Assembly (NCBI GenBank): GCA_027045875.1
Contig: JALUAG010000072.1
Location: 62,001-126,000, forward strand
Direction: 5' to 3'
From: Alphaproteobacteria bacterium
Lineage (GTDB): Bacteria > Pseudomonadota > Alphaproteobacteria > Geminicoccales > Geminicoccaceae
DNA length: 64,000 nt
Positions 53,983 to 62,642 of the stretch are shown in pieces. A program made the translations under genes and the position numbers. Each line of letters begins with the position of its first letter. Position 1 is the stretch's first letter. The notes under the pieces are model-generated. The model was not told the DNA's origin. It was given only the letters and a program-made list of their open reading frames with translations, and did no database searches.

Positions 53983-54956
53983 TCCGCCCGTCCCGACAGG
54001 CGCACCCGCGGATCGAGCAGGGAATAGACGATGTCGACCACGAGGTTGATGAGGATGAAGACGAAGACGATCAGCATCAGGTAGGCGACCACCACCGGAC
54101 GATCGAGATTGAGGATGCTGTCGATCAGGAGCTTGCCCATGCCCGGCCAGGCGAACACCGTCTCGGTCACCACCGCGAAGGCGATGACGCTGCCGAACTC
54201 GAGGCCGAGCACGGTAACGACGGGGATGAGGATGTTCTTGAGCATGTGCACGAGCACCACCCGCCGCTCGCTCAACCCCTTGGCGCGGGCGAACTTGACG
54301 TAGTCCTGCAGCATCACCTCGCGGGTGCCGGCCCGCGACAGGCGGATGACCAGCGCCGTCTTGAACAGGGCGAGATTGATCGCCGGCAGCACCAGATGCT
54401 GGAGGCCGTTCAGGGTGAGGAAGCTCACCGGCACGCCGAACAGCGGCACGGTATCGCCGCGGCCGCCCGAGGGCAGCCAGCCGGCCCAGACCGCGAACAG
54501 CATGATCAGCATCATGCCCTGCCAGAAGTTGGGCAGGCTGAAGCCGAGGATGGAGGCAGCCATGATCCCCCGCCCGCTCGGCCGGTCGTGACGCAGGCCG
54601 GCGATCATGCCGAGCGGGATGCCCAGGAAGATGGAGATCAGCATCGCCGCCACCGCCAGCTCGAGGGTCGCCGGCATGCGCTCGATGATGAGCCGCAGCG
54701 CCGGCTCGTTGTGCACGAAGCTGGTGCCGAGATCGCCCCGGAGGGCGTTGCCGACGAACAGCAGGAACTGGCGCCACAGCGGCTGATCGAGCCCCAGCCG
54801 CCGGATCGCCGCCTCGATCTCCGCCGGATCGGCCTCGGGGCTGATCAGCACGTCGATGGGATTGCCGATGGCGTAGATGCCGACGAACACCAGGACGGCC
54901 ATCACCACGATGGTGATGGCCGCCTGGAAGAGCCTGCGGATCAGATAGGCGAGCAT
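53979..54956 (-). CDS. Peptide/nickel-type ABC transporter permease (DppB-like)
   Basis: The 325-residue protein opens with MLAYLIRRLFQAAITIVVM, the usual DppB start. It has the periplasmic loop with LGLDQPLWRQFLLFVGNALRGDLGTS and the EAA loop DYVKFARAKGLSERRVVLVHM. It forms the inner-membrane channel with the DppC-like partner. It lies 43 bases after the binding-protein gene. Confidence 0.92.
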   Translation of the reverse strand: MLAYLIRRLFQAAITIVVMAVLVFVGIYAIGNPIDVLISPEADPAEIEAAIRRLGLDQPLWRQFLLFVGNALRGDLGTSFVHNEPALRLIIERMPATLELAVAAMLISIFLGIPLGMIAGLRHDRPSGRGIMAASILGFSLPNFWQGMMLIMLFAVWAGWLPSGGRGDTVPLFGVPVSFLTLNGLQHLVLPAINLALFKTALVIRLSRAGTREVMLQDYVKFARAKGLSERRVVLVHMLKNILIPVVTVLGLEFGSVIAFAVVTETVFAWPGMGKLLIDSILNLDRPVVVAYLMLIVFVFILINLVVDIVYSLLDPRVRLSGRAE

Positions 54957-54999
54957 GCCCTTCTCTGTGCCGCCGACGACCGGGGCTGTCGCCGGACGC

Positions 55000-56604
55000 T
55001 CACTCGGTGGGCGTCACGCCCATCGCCAGCGTGTACTGGTCGGTCCGCGGCGCGTAGGTGATGCCCTTGCGGAACGCCCAGGAGGTGACCTCGTAGTGCA
55101 GCGGCAGGATGGCGTAGTCCTTCATGGCGATCGCCATCGCCTCCTGGAGCAGCTTCTCCCGCTTGGCGTCGTCCACCGTGGCCAGCGCCTGGTCGAGGAG
55201 GGCATCCAGCTCGGGGTTGGAGTAACGGCCGCGGTTGGTGCCGCCGTAGCCCTTCTCCTTGTCGCGGGTGGCGACCAGTGCCCGCAGCGGCGAGCTCGCC
55301 TCGCCGGTGCCCGATCCCCAGCCGGCCATGTAGAAGCTGAACTCGTACTTGTTGCGGCGCTTGAAGAAGACGCTCTTGGTGGAGGCGTCGACCGTGGTCT
55401 TGATCCCCACCCGGGTGAGCATCTGGGCCACCGCCTGGGCGATCTTCTCGTCGTTGATGTAGCGGTCGTTGGGCGTGCCCAGCACGAGCTCGAAACCGTT
55501 CGGATAGCCCGCCTCGGCGAGCAGCGCCTTGGAGCGGTCGGGATCGTAGGGCTCGACCTCGAGTGCGGGGTTGTAGCCGAACATGCCGGGCGGGATGAGC
55601 TGCGAGGCGGGCACCGCGAGGCCGCCCATGATGCGGTCGACGATGGCCTGCCGGTTGATCGCCTTGGAGACCGCCTCGCGCACCCGCCGGTCCTTGAACG
55701 GGTTCTTGCCGCCGGTGCCCTTCACGCCCGGGGTGGGCTCCTGGAAGTGGTCGAAGTGGAGATAGATCACCCGGTTGGAGAGCCCCGAGGCGACGTCGAT
55801 GTTGGGATTCTCCTTGAGCCGCGGGATGTCCTGGACGGGCGGGTTGTCGATCAGATCGACGTCACCGGCGAGCAGCGCCGCCACCCGGGGCGCGGCGCTG
55901 GTGATGGGACGGAAGACCACCTTCTCCCAGGGCGACTTCTCGCCCCAGTAGTCGTCGTTGCGGGCGAGCACGATACGGTCGCCCTTGACGTATTCGACGA
56001 ACTTGAAGGGGCCGGTGCCGATGGCGAGTTCGCCGCTGTTGAAGTCGGCGGTCTTGGGCCAGTCGGCGTAGTCGCAGCCCTCCTTGTCGAAGCTCAGGTT
56101 CTCGGCGTCCGCCGGCGCCGAAATGACCGCCCAGCTCGAGAACTCGACCGGCAGCAGGGGATAGGGGCGGGCGGTCTTGACGATCACCGTGTAGGGATCG
56201 GGGGTTTCCACCGCCTCCACCGCCTTGGTGTAGATGGTGAAGGAGGAGGGGCTGTCCTTGACGTTGGGGATGCGGCACAGGGAGTAGACCACGTCGGCGG
56301 CGGTGAAGTCGCTGCCATCGTGGAACTTCACCCCCTTGCGGAGCTTGAACTCCCAGGTGGTGTCGTCGAGGGTGCGCCAGCTCTCGGCCAGCTGCGGCAC
56401 CAGCCGCTGGTTCTCGTCCTGCCCCACGAGGCTCTCGAAGATGTGCCGGCGCATGGCGTTGTTGGGGCCGAGATTGTGATAGTGGGGATCGAGCGCGCTG
56501 GGCTCGCTGGAAATGCCGATGGTCAGCGTCTGCGCCTGAGCGAGTCCGATCCCCATCCCGGCCACCACGGCCAGGACGGAAACGCAGCGAAGCGAGGTAC
56601 GCAT
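55000..56604 (-). CDS. Peptide-type ABC transporter substrate-binding protein (SBP_bac_5)
   Basis: The 534-residue protein has a Sec signal (residues 1-22, ending LAQAQ) and the family 5 binding-protein fold. It shows TIGISSEPSALDPHYHNLG, the LAESWRTLDDTTWEFKLRKGVKFHDG segment and DRRVREAVSKAINRQAI. It delivers a peptide-like ligand in the periplasm to the DppBC-like permease. The ligand cannot be inferred. The ATG at 56604 starts the signal peptide; the upstream open frame is Arg-rich and not signal-like. It is the first gene of the transporter operon. Confidence 0.92.
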   Translation of the reverse strand: MRTSLRCVSVLAVVAGMGIGLAQAQTLTIGISSEPSALDPHYHNLGPNNAMRRHIFESLVGQDENQRLVPQLAESWRTLDDTTWEFKLRKGVKFHDGSDFTAADVVYSLCRIPNVKDSPSSFTIYTKAVEAVETPDPYTVIVKTARPYPLLPVEFSSWAVISAPADAENLSFDKEGCDYADWPKTADFNSGELAIGTGPFKFVEYVKGDRIVLARNDDYWGEKSPWEKVVFRPITSAAPRVAALLAGDVDLIDNPPVQDIPRLKENPNIDVASGLSNRVIYLHFDHFQEPTPGVKGTGGKNPFKDRRVREAVSKAINRQAIVDRIMGGLAVPASQLIPPGMFGYNPALEVEPYDPDRSKALLAEAGYPNGFELVLGTPNDRYINDEKIAQAVAQMLTRVGIKTTVDASTKSVFFKRRNKYEFSFYMAGWGSGTGEASSPLRALVATRDKEKGYGGTNRGRYSNPELDALLDQALATVDDAKREKLLQEAMAIAMKDYAILPLHYEVTSWAFRKGITYAPRTDQYTLAMGVTPTE

Positions 56605-56784
56605 GGCGGTGCCTCCGCGATCGTGTTGCTTGTTCGCCGGCCGCGCGCGGCCACGCGCGTGCCGGCTCCCTTCCCTCGCGCGCACAGTAACAAGCCGCGG
56701 GGTACGGTCAAGCGCGTCGCAAGAGGCGGCCCGCGCCGGGTTCGGGCGCCCCCGGCCGACCGCTCGCGCGCAGGGGGCGGAGGT

Positions 56785-56949
56785 TCAGCCGAACAGGAGG
56801 CTCAGCCCGTAGAGGATGGGCGCCCAGAGGAGGGCCGACAGACCGAGGATCGCGGCGGTCGCGATCGGGATCGGCAGCCGCTCGTCGTTCCGGCCCCTCT
56901 CGGCGGCCGGAGCGGCGGGGGCTGCGGGGATGGGGGCTGCCTTGGCCAT
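56785..56949 (-). CDS. 54-residue single-pass membrane peptide
   Basis: A short ORF with ATG at 56949 is preceded by a strong GGAGGACG site. It encodes an Ala/Pro-rich N-terminus (AKAAPIPAAPAAPAAERG), a charged turn (RNDERLPI) and one hydrophobic helix (ATAAILGLSALLWAPILYGLSLLFG). No family is recognised. It lies between the peptide binding-protein gene and the divergent sugar-binding protein gene. The strong ribosome site and clean membrane helix support it. Confidence 0.6.
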   Translation of the reverse strand: MAKAAPIPAAPAAPAAERGRNDERLPIPIATAAILGLSALLWAPILYGLSLLFG

Positions 56950-57173
56950 GACGCGTCCTCCGCCTCGTTGCCGTCGTCGGGCCGAGGCTAGGGCAAAGGT
57001 GTTAAGGCGAGGTTAAAGGGGGCGCGGACGGGCGGGAGGCGGCGGCCGACGATGCGGCCGAGCGGCGCGGCCGCCGACGGAAACGCTGGGACGCCGCCGC
57101 CGGATGATGTAGAAAGGGACGCCGGCGGGCCGTCGCTTCGTCGGTCCGACAACGAAAACGGGAGGCGCAACAC

Positions 57174-58508
57174 ATGCCAGGTTTGACTCGTCGCGATACC
57201 GTGAAGCTCGGGCTCGGTGCCCTGGCCGCGGGCAGCATGCTGTCCACCGGGACCCTGCGGGCGGCCGTTCCCGTCAAGGACGTGCCGATCCCCGACTGGC
57301 CCATCGAGGAGGGGGCGACGCTGCGCGTGCTGCGTCCCTCCAAGTTCGTCTCCGCGGACGAGATCTGGTTCCGCAAGAACACCGAGAAGTTCACCGAGGT
57401 GACCGGCATTCCGGTCAAGCTCGAGTTCGAGAGCTGGGAGGACCTGCGCCCGAGGACCGCCGTCGCCGCCAACGTCGGCAGCGGTCCGGACGTCATCGTC
57501 GGCTGGAGCGACGATCCCTTCCAGTATGTCGACAAGCTGCGGGACATGTCCGATCTCGCCGCCTATCTGGGCGAGAAATACGGCGGCTGGTGGCCGCTGG
57601 CCGAGCGCTACGGCACCAAGGACGGCCGCTGGATCTCGATCCCCTACGGCGCCGCCGGGGGGCGCGTCGTCTATCGCAAGTCCTGGGTGAACGACGTCGG
57701 CTACGAGGACGTGCCCTCGGATCTGGACGGCTTCCTCGATCTCTGTCGCAAGCTCAAGAAGGCCGGGCATCCGCCGGGACTGGCGCTGGGCAATGCGGTG
57801 GGTGATGCCAACGCCTGGACCCATTGGCTGGTGTGGGCGCACGGCGGCGCCATGGTGGACGAGAACGACAGGGTGATCATCAACAGCAAGGAGACGATCG
57901 AGGCGCTCAAATACGGCAAGGCGCTCTACGAGACCTTCATCCCCGGCACCGAGTCCTGGCTCGATGCCAACAACAACAAGGCCTTCCTTTCGGAGCAGAT
58001 CGGTCTCACGCAGAACGGCATCTCGATCTATTTCGCGGCCAAGAATTCGGACGATCCCAAGCTGCGGGAGCTGGCCGAGGACATCTACCACGCGCGCATG
58101 CCGATCGGCCCGGTGGGCTTTCCGACCGAGCGCTCGCTGGTGGTCAACGCCATGATCTTCGACTATGCGCCCTATCCGAACGCCGCCAAGCACTACATCC
58201 GTTTCATGATGGAGAAGGAGCAGTACGATCCCTTCCTGATCAACTGCATCGGCTACTGGAATCATCCGCTCAAGGCCTACGACGAAAGCGAGGTCTGGAA
58301 GACCGATCCCAAGGTGACCGTCTATCAGCACATCATGAAGGACTCGCTCTGGGACAGCTACAAGGGCTCCCTCGGCCCGGCCTCCCAGGCGGTGCTCGCC
58401 GACTTCGTGATGGTGCAGATGGTGGCCGCCGCCTGTACCGGCCAGGTGACGCCGGAGGAGGCCGCCGCGGAGGCGGCGCGGCGCGCCAGCCGCTACTACA
58501 AGTCCTGA
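57174..58508 (+). CDS. Sugar-type ABC transporter substrate-binding protein
   Basis: The 444-residue protein has a twin-arginine-like signal (LTRRDTVKLGLGALAAGS), suggesting Tat export. The family 1 solute-binding fold follows, with VTGIPVKLEFESWEDLRPR, SGPDVIVGWSDD and GKALYETFIPG. A GGGAGGCG site precedes the ATG. Two sugar-type permease genes follow on the same strand. The ligand is unknown; carbohydrates or glycerol phosphates are typical for the family. Confidence 0.88.
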   Translation: MPGLTRRDTVKLGLGALAAGSMLSTGTLRAAVPVKDVPIPDWPIEEGATLRVLRPSKFVSADEIWFRKNTEKFTEVTGIPVKLEFESWEDLRPRTAVAANVGSGPDVIVGWSDDPFQYVDKLRDMSDLAAYLGEKYGGWWPLAERYGTKDGRWISIPYGAAGGRVVYRKSWVNDVGYEDVPSDLDGFLDLCRKLKKAGHPPGLALGNAVGDANAWTHWLVWAHGGAMVDENDRVIINSKETIEALKYGKALYETFIPGTESWLDANNNKAFLSEQIGLTQNGISIYFAAKNSDDPKLRELAEDIYHARMPIGPVGFPTERSLVVNAMIFDYAPYPNAAKHYIRFMMEKEQYDPFLINCIGYWNHPLKAYDESEVWKTDPKVTVYQHIMKDSLWDSYKGSLGPASQAVLADFVMVQMVAAACTGQVTPEEAAAEAARRASRYYKS

Positions 58509-58570
58509 CGTCTCGATGAACGGGCCGGTCCCGCCGGGGCCGGCCCGCAGCGGCCGGGGGAGGGTCGAGC

Positions 58571-59524
58571 TTGGCGGCGCGAAGCGAGCGACTGGAATGG
58601 GGCGGCGGCGGCCTCCACTGGCTGGCACGTCTGTTCGACTACAAGCCCTTCCTCATCTTCATGTGCCTGCTGCCGGCGGTCGGCCTGCTGGTGGTCTTCC
58701 TCACCTACCCCCTGGGCCTCGGCGTCTGGCTCGCCTTCACGGACGCGCGCATCGGACGCGAAGGCGAATTCATCGGTCTCCTGAACTACGAGCTCCTCTT
58801 CGGCGACCGCATCTTCTGGATGTCGGTGGGCAACACCATCCTCTACACGGTGGTGGCGACGGCGGGAAAGTTCATCCTCGGTCTGTGGCTGGCGCTGCTG
58901 CTCAACCGCCATCTGCCCTTCAAGTCCTTCCTGCGGGCCATCATCCTGGTGCCCTGGATCGTGCCCACGGTACTGTCGGCGATCGCCTTCTGGTGGATCT
59001 ACGACGCCCAGTTCTCGGTGCTCTCCTATCTCCTGGTCGATGTGCTGGGCTGGCGCGACACCTACATCAATTTCCTGGGCGATGCCTGGAACGCCCGCTG
59101 GTCGCTGATCGCCGCCAACATCTGGCGGGGCATTCCCTTCGTCGCCATCAGCCTGCTGGCCGGACTGCAGACCATCTCCCCCTCCCTCTACGAGGCGGCG
59201 CTCCTCGACGGGGCCACCCCCTGGCAGCGCTTCCGCTACATCACCTTCCCGATGATCCTGCCCATCCTGGCGGTGGTGCTGACCTTCTCGGTGCTGTTCA
59301 CCTTCACCGACTTCCAGCTCGTCTACGCCATCACCCGCGGCGGCCCGGTCAACGCCACCCATCTGATGGCGACGCTGGCCTTCCAGCGGGCGATCCCGGG
59401 CGGGCAGCTCGGCGAGGGCTCGGCCATCGCCGTGGCGATGATCCCCTTCCTCGTCTTCGCCACCGTGTTCAGCTACTTCGCCCTCGCCCGGCGCAAGTGG
59501 CAGCAGGGGGAAAGCAATGAGTGA
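58571..59524 (+). CDS. Sugar-type ABC transporter permease (MalF/UgpA-like)
   Basis: The 317-residue protein has six predicted membrane helices, the first being LIFMCLLPAVGLLVVFLTYPL. The EAA loop is YEAALLDGATPWQRFRYITFP. The start is a TTG at 58571 after a GGGGGAGGG site. It overlaps the second permease gene by eight bases. It forms a membrane channel with that partner and receives substrate from the upstream binding protein. Confidence 0.9.
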   Translation: MAARSERLEWGGGGLHWLARLFDYKPFLIFMCLLPAVGLLVVFLTYPLGLGVWLAFTDARIGREGEFIGLLNYELLFGDRIFWMSVGNTILYTVVATAGKFILGLWLALLLNRHLPFKSFLRAIILVPWIVPTVLSAIAFWWIYDAQFSVLSYLLVDVLGWRDTYINFLGDAWNARWSLIAANIWRGIPFVAISLLAGLQTISPSLYEAALLDGATPWQRFRYITFPMILPILAVVLTFSVLFTFTDFQLVYAITRGGPVNATHLMATLAFQRAIPGGQLGEGSAIAVAMIPFLVFATVFSYFALARRKWQQGESNE

Positions 59525-60413
59525 CGCCGCCAGACCCCCGGTCACCACCGTCGCCGAACGGTCGGACGTCATCGCCTGGGAGAGCATCCCGCGCCGGGTG
59601 GTGACGGTCTACGTCCCGCTGATCTGCTTCGTGATCATCCTGCTGTTCCCGTTCTACTGGATGACGATCACGATGCTGAAATCGAACGAGGAGCTGCTCA
59701 ACTACAAGGATTACAATCCCCTGCTCGTCTATTCGCCCACCCTGGCGAACATCTACAAGCTTCTGTTCGAGACCGACTACCCGCGCTGGCTGACCACCAC
59801 CATGACGGTCTCGGTGGTCTCCACCTTCATCTCCCTGTTCGCCAGCGTGCTCGCCGCCTACGCCATCCAGCGGCTGCGCTTCAAGGGCTCGCAGTGGGTG
59901 GGTCTCGCGATCTACCTCGCCTATCTGGTGCCGCCCTCGATCCTGTTCATTCCCCTCTCCACCATGGTCTTCAAGCTCGGACTGTTCGACAGTCCGATGG
60001 CGCTGATCCTCACCTATCCGACCTTCCTCATTCCCTTCTGCACCTGGCTCCTGATCGGCTACTTCAAGTCGATCCCCTACGAGCTCGAGGAATGCGCCCT
60101 GATCGACGGCGCGAGCCGCCTGCAGATCCTGTGGAAGATCACCCTGCCGCTCGCGGTCCCGGGACTGATCTCGGCCGGCATCTTCGCCTTCACCCTGAGC
60201 TGGAACGAGTTCATCTACGCCCTCACCTTCATCCAGTCCTCGGAGAAGAAGACGGTGCCGGTGGCGGTCCTGACCCAGCTCGTCGAGGGGGACATCTATC
60301 ACTGGGGATCGCTGATGGCCGGCGCGCTCCTGGGCTCGGTGCCGGTGGCCATCGTCTATTCCTTCTTCGTCGAATACTACGTCTCGAGCCTGACCGGGGC
60401 CATCAAGGAATAG
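59517..60413 (+). CDS. Sugar-type ABC transporter permease (MalG/UgpE-like)
   Basis: The 298-residue protein has a first helix VYVPLICFVIILLFPFYWM and the MalG-type EAA loop ELEECALIDGASRLQILWKI. About six membrane segments are expected. No ATPase gene follows. The gene runs into convergent xth with an 11-base overlap, so the transporter must use an ATPase encoded elsewhere. Confidence 0.9.
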   Translation: MSDAARPPVTTVAERSDVIAWESIPRRVVTVYVPLICFVIILLFPFYWMTITMLKSNEELLNYKDYNPLLVYSPTLANIYKLLFETDYPRWLTTTMTVSVVSTFISLFASVLAAYAIQRLRFKGSQWVGLAIYLAYLVPPSILFIPLSTMVFKLGLFDSPMALILTYPTFLIPFCTWLLIGYFKSIPYELEECALIDGASRLQILWKITLPLAVPGLISAGIFAFTLSWNEFIYALTFIQSSEKKTVPVAVLTQLVEGDIYHWGSLMAGALLGSVPVAIVYSFFVEYYVSSLTGAIKE

Positions 60414-61203
60414 CGGCGACCGGGGCCTCCAGGGTCACCACCAGCGGCGTATGATCGGAGGCCTTCGGGCGGCCGCGCGGCTTCCTGTCGATCACCGCCT
60501 CGGCGAGCCGGTCGACGGCCGGCGGCGAGAGCAGGATGTGATCGATGCGGATGCCGCGGTCGAGCTGGAAGGCACCGCCCTGGTAGTCCCAGTAGGTGTA
60601 GGCGTTCTTCTCCCCGGGATGGAGGGCCCTGAAGGCATCGTAGTAGCCGAGATAGAGGAGGGCGCGAAAGCCCCGCCGGCTCTCCGGTCGGAACAGCGCA
60701 TCGTCGGCCCAGGCGGCGGGATCGTAGCAGTCCCGCTCCTCGGGAATGACGTTGTAGTCGCCGCCGAGGGCCACCGGATCGTCTGCCTCCAGCAGCCGGG
60801 CCGCACGGGCCCGCAGGCGCTCGAGCCAGCGGATCTTGTAGGCGAATTTCTCGCTGCCGACGGGGTTGCCGTTGGGCAGGTAGATCGAGGCCACCCGGAG
60901 CCCGGCGGTCGTGGCCTCGATGTAGCGGGCCTGCTCGTCCTCCTCCTCGCCGGGCAGACCGCGTCGCACATCCTCGAGCGGATGACGGCTGAGGATGGCC
61001 ACGCCGTTGTAGCTTTTCTGGCCGAACACGGCGCAGTTGTAGCCGAGTTCGGCGATCGGCTCCTGCGGAAAGGCTTCATCGACGCATTTGAGCTCCTGCA
61101 GGAGGGCGATGTCGGGTCGGGCCTCGCGCAGCCATTCCAGCAGGTTGCCGAGCCGCGCCTTGATCGAATTCACGTTCCAGGTGGCGATCGACAGGCTGCT
61201 CAC
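60403..61203 (-). CDS. xth: Exodeoxyribonuclease III
   Basis: This DNA-repair nuclease acts at abasic sites and on 3' ends. The 266-residue product has the family motifs IATWNVNSIKARL, LLQELKC (metal Glu), SYNGVAILSR, GGDYNVIPEERD, RIDHILLSPP and ASDHTPLVV (catalytic His). The start is a GTG after GGAGGAC. It is convergent with the sugar permease, and the two 3' ends overlap by 11 bases. Confidence 0.95.
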   Translation of the reverse strand: MSSLSIATWNVNSIKARLGNLLEWLREARPDIALLQELKCVDEAFPQEPIAELGYNCAVFGQKSYNGVAILSRHPLEDVRRGLPGEEEDEQARYIEATTAGLRVASIYLPNGNPVGSEKFAYKIRWLERLRARAARLLEADDPVALGGDYNVIPEERDCYDPAAWADDALFRPESRRGFRALLYLGYYDAFRALHPGEKNAYTYWDYQGGAFQLDRGIRIDHILLSPPAVDRLAEAVIDRKPRGRPKASDHTPLVVTLEAPVAAIP

Positions 61204-61227
61204 GTCCTCCTCCCGCCGCCGGCGCCG

Positions 61228-62577
61228 CTAGGCGTCCGGCTCGCTTCCGGGACAGGGCGCGTCGAGGAACGCGAGTCCCGCCTCCGCGAAACGGAGGGCG
61301 TCGAAGACATAGCCCACATCCTTCTCGCCGACGGCGTTGACGAACTCCCACACCTTTCGCGGCGGCTTTTCGCGCGTCAACTCGAAAACCCGGCCTTCCT
61401 GCGGCGAGACGACGAGCAGGTTGCCGTTGTCGAGCCGCTGCACCTTGCCGCCGATCTTGGTGTAGAAGGGATCGGCGTCGCTGCCCTCGTAGCTCCAGAC
61501 GATCTCGCGGGTCCGCGGGTCGATCTCCAGGATGCGCGAGTAGCCGTACTGCGGCCTGCTGCCCTTCGGGCGGTTGTCGAACAGCACGATGTTGCCGTTG
61601 GGCAGGAAGTCGGGATCGTGCTGCCCGAAGAACGGGCCGGTCTGCGCCCACTTCACCTCGAGCGTCCGTCCGTCCAGCACGACCACCGTGTTGATGTTGC
61701 GCATGGACACGAGGAAGTCGCCGGCGGCGAAATCGGGAAAGGCCGGCGCCAGCTCCTCGCTCAATACCTCGATGTTGTTGACATGGAGCGGATCGTCGGT
61801 CTCGATCGTCCAGCCGGCGCGGGGCGTGGCGGTGAGCAGATCGTGGCGACCGCTCCCGGCCAGCACCTTCAGCAACGAGATTTCCTCGAGCAGGTTGCCC
61901 TCGCTGTCCAGCAGCACGAGGGTGTCGTCCTTGAGAGTCCCTCCGCGGCTGGGCCGGATGTAGGGCAGTTCCGGGTAGGGTGCGTCCGGATAGATGTCGC
62001 CCGGTACCACGATCCTTCCGTCGGCGAGGTAGGAAATGTCGTGGTGCGCCTTGAAGGAGGTGGCCCAGACGATACGCGAGCAGCGATCGAGGCGGGCGAC
62101 GCCTGCGCCCGAGAGATTGAGCAGCACGTCGCCGTCGGGCGCCAGATCGGCGCCATGGATGGCGAAATCGACATCCGGCATGGGCGGGCTCTCGTAGCCG
62201 GCCGCCTTCCACACCTCGGCGAGGTCGAGGGTCCAGCGATGGCGGATCTCGCCCTCCATGTCGATCAGATAGGCGCCGAACTGCCCGTCACGGTAGGCGG
62301 TGATGAAGGTGAGGCCGGGCTGGGCACGGGTCTCGTCGTAGACCGTCACGCCGGCGCCTCGGCCGTTGGGCTCCAGCCATTTCGAGCGGATGCCGAAGTA
62401 GTGCCGCCAGTTGTCCCGCCAGTCGCGGGCGGCATCCACGGCGGCGTTGAGGAGCGGCGCCGGAAAGAGGTTGTAGCGACCGGCGGCCAGTCCGGCGAGG
62501 AACACCAGCACCGCGACCCCGGCAACGAAGAAGAAGCGCTCGATGCGATCGCCGCGGCGCTGCGGGGATTCGGACAT
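61228..62577 (-). CDS. Arylsulfotransferase (ASST)-like membrane-anchored protein
   Basis: The 449-residue protein has an N-terminal membrane anchor (FFFVAGVAVLVFLAGLAAG, about 15-33) and a beta-propeller-like body. It contains AHHDISYLADGRIVVPG, DDPLHVNNIEVL, SMRNINTVVVLDG and FGQHDPDFLPNGNIVLFDN. These His- and Asn-rich segments recur in the arylsulfotransferase/ArsF-like family. Whether it transfers sulfate is not known. It is located between xth and the HD-GYP-like gene on one strand, possibly in one operon. Confidence 0.78.
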   Translation of the reverse strand: MSESPQRRGDRIERFFFVAGVAVLVFLAGLAAGRYNLFPAPLLNAAVDAARDWRDNWRHYFGIRSKWLEPNGRGAGVTVYDETRAQPGLTFITAYRDGQFGAYLIDMEGEIRHRWTLDLAEVWKAAGYESPPMPDVDFAIHGADLAPDGDVLLNLSGAGVARLDRCSRIVWATSFKAHHDISYLADGRIVVPGDIYPDAPYPELPYIRPSRGGTLKDDTLVLLDSEGNLLEEISLLKVLAGSGRHDLLTATPRAGWTIETDDPLHVNNIEVLSEELAPAFPDFAAGDFLVSMRNINTVVVLDGRTLEVKWAQTGPFFGQHDPDFLPNGNIVLFDNRPKGSRPQYGYSRILEIDPRTREIVWSYEGSDADPFYTKIGGKVQRLDNGNLLVVSPQEGRVFELTREKPPRKVWEFVNAVGEKDVGYVFDALRFAEAGLAFLDAPCPGSEPDA

Positions 62578-62642
62578 GAGGCGGTTTCCCTGCGTGGCGT
62601 TCCACCGGCTTCGCGGGCGGCCGGCACGCGGGTTCTGCTAGC

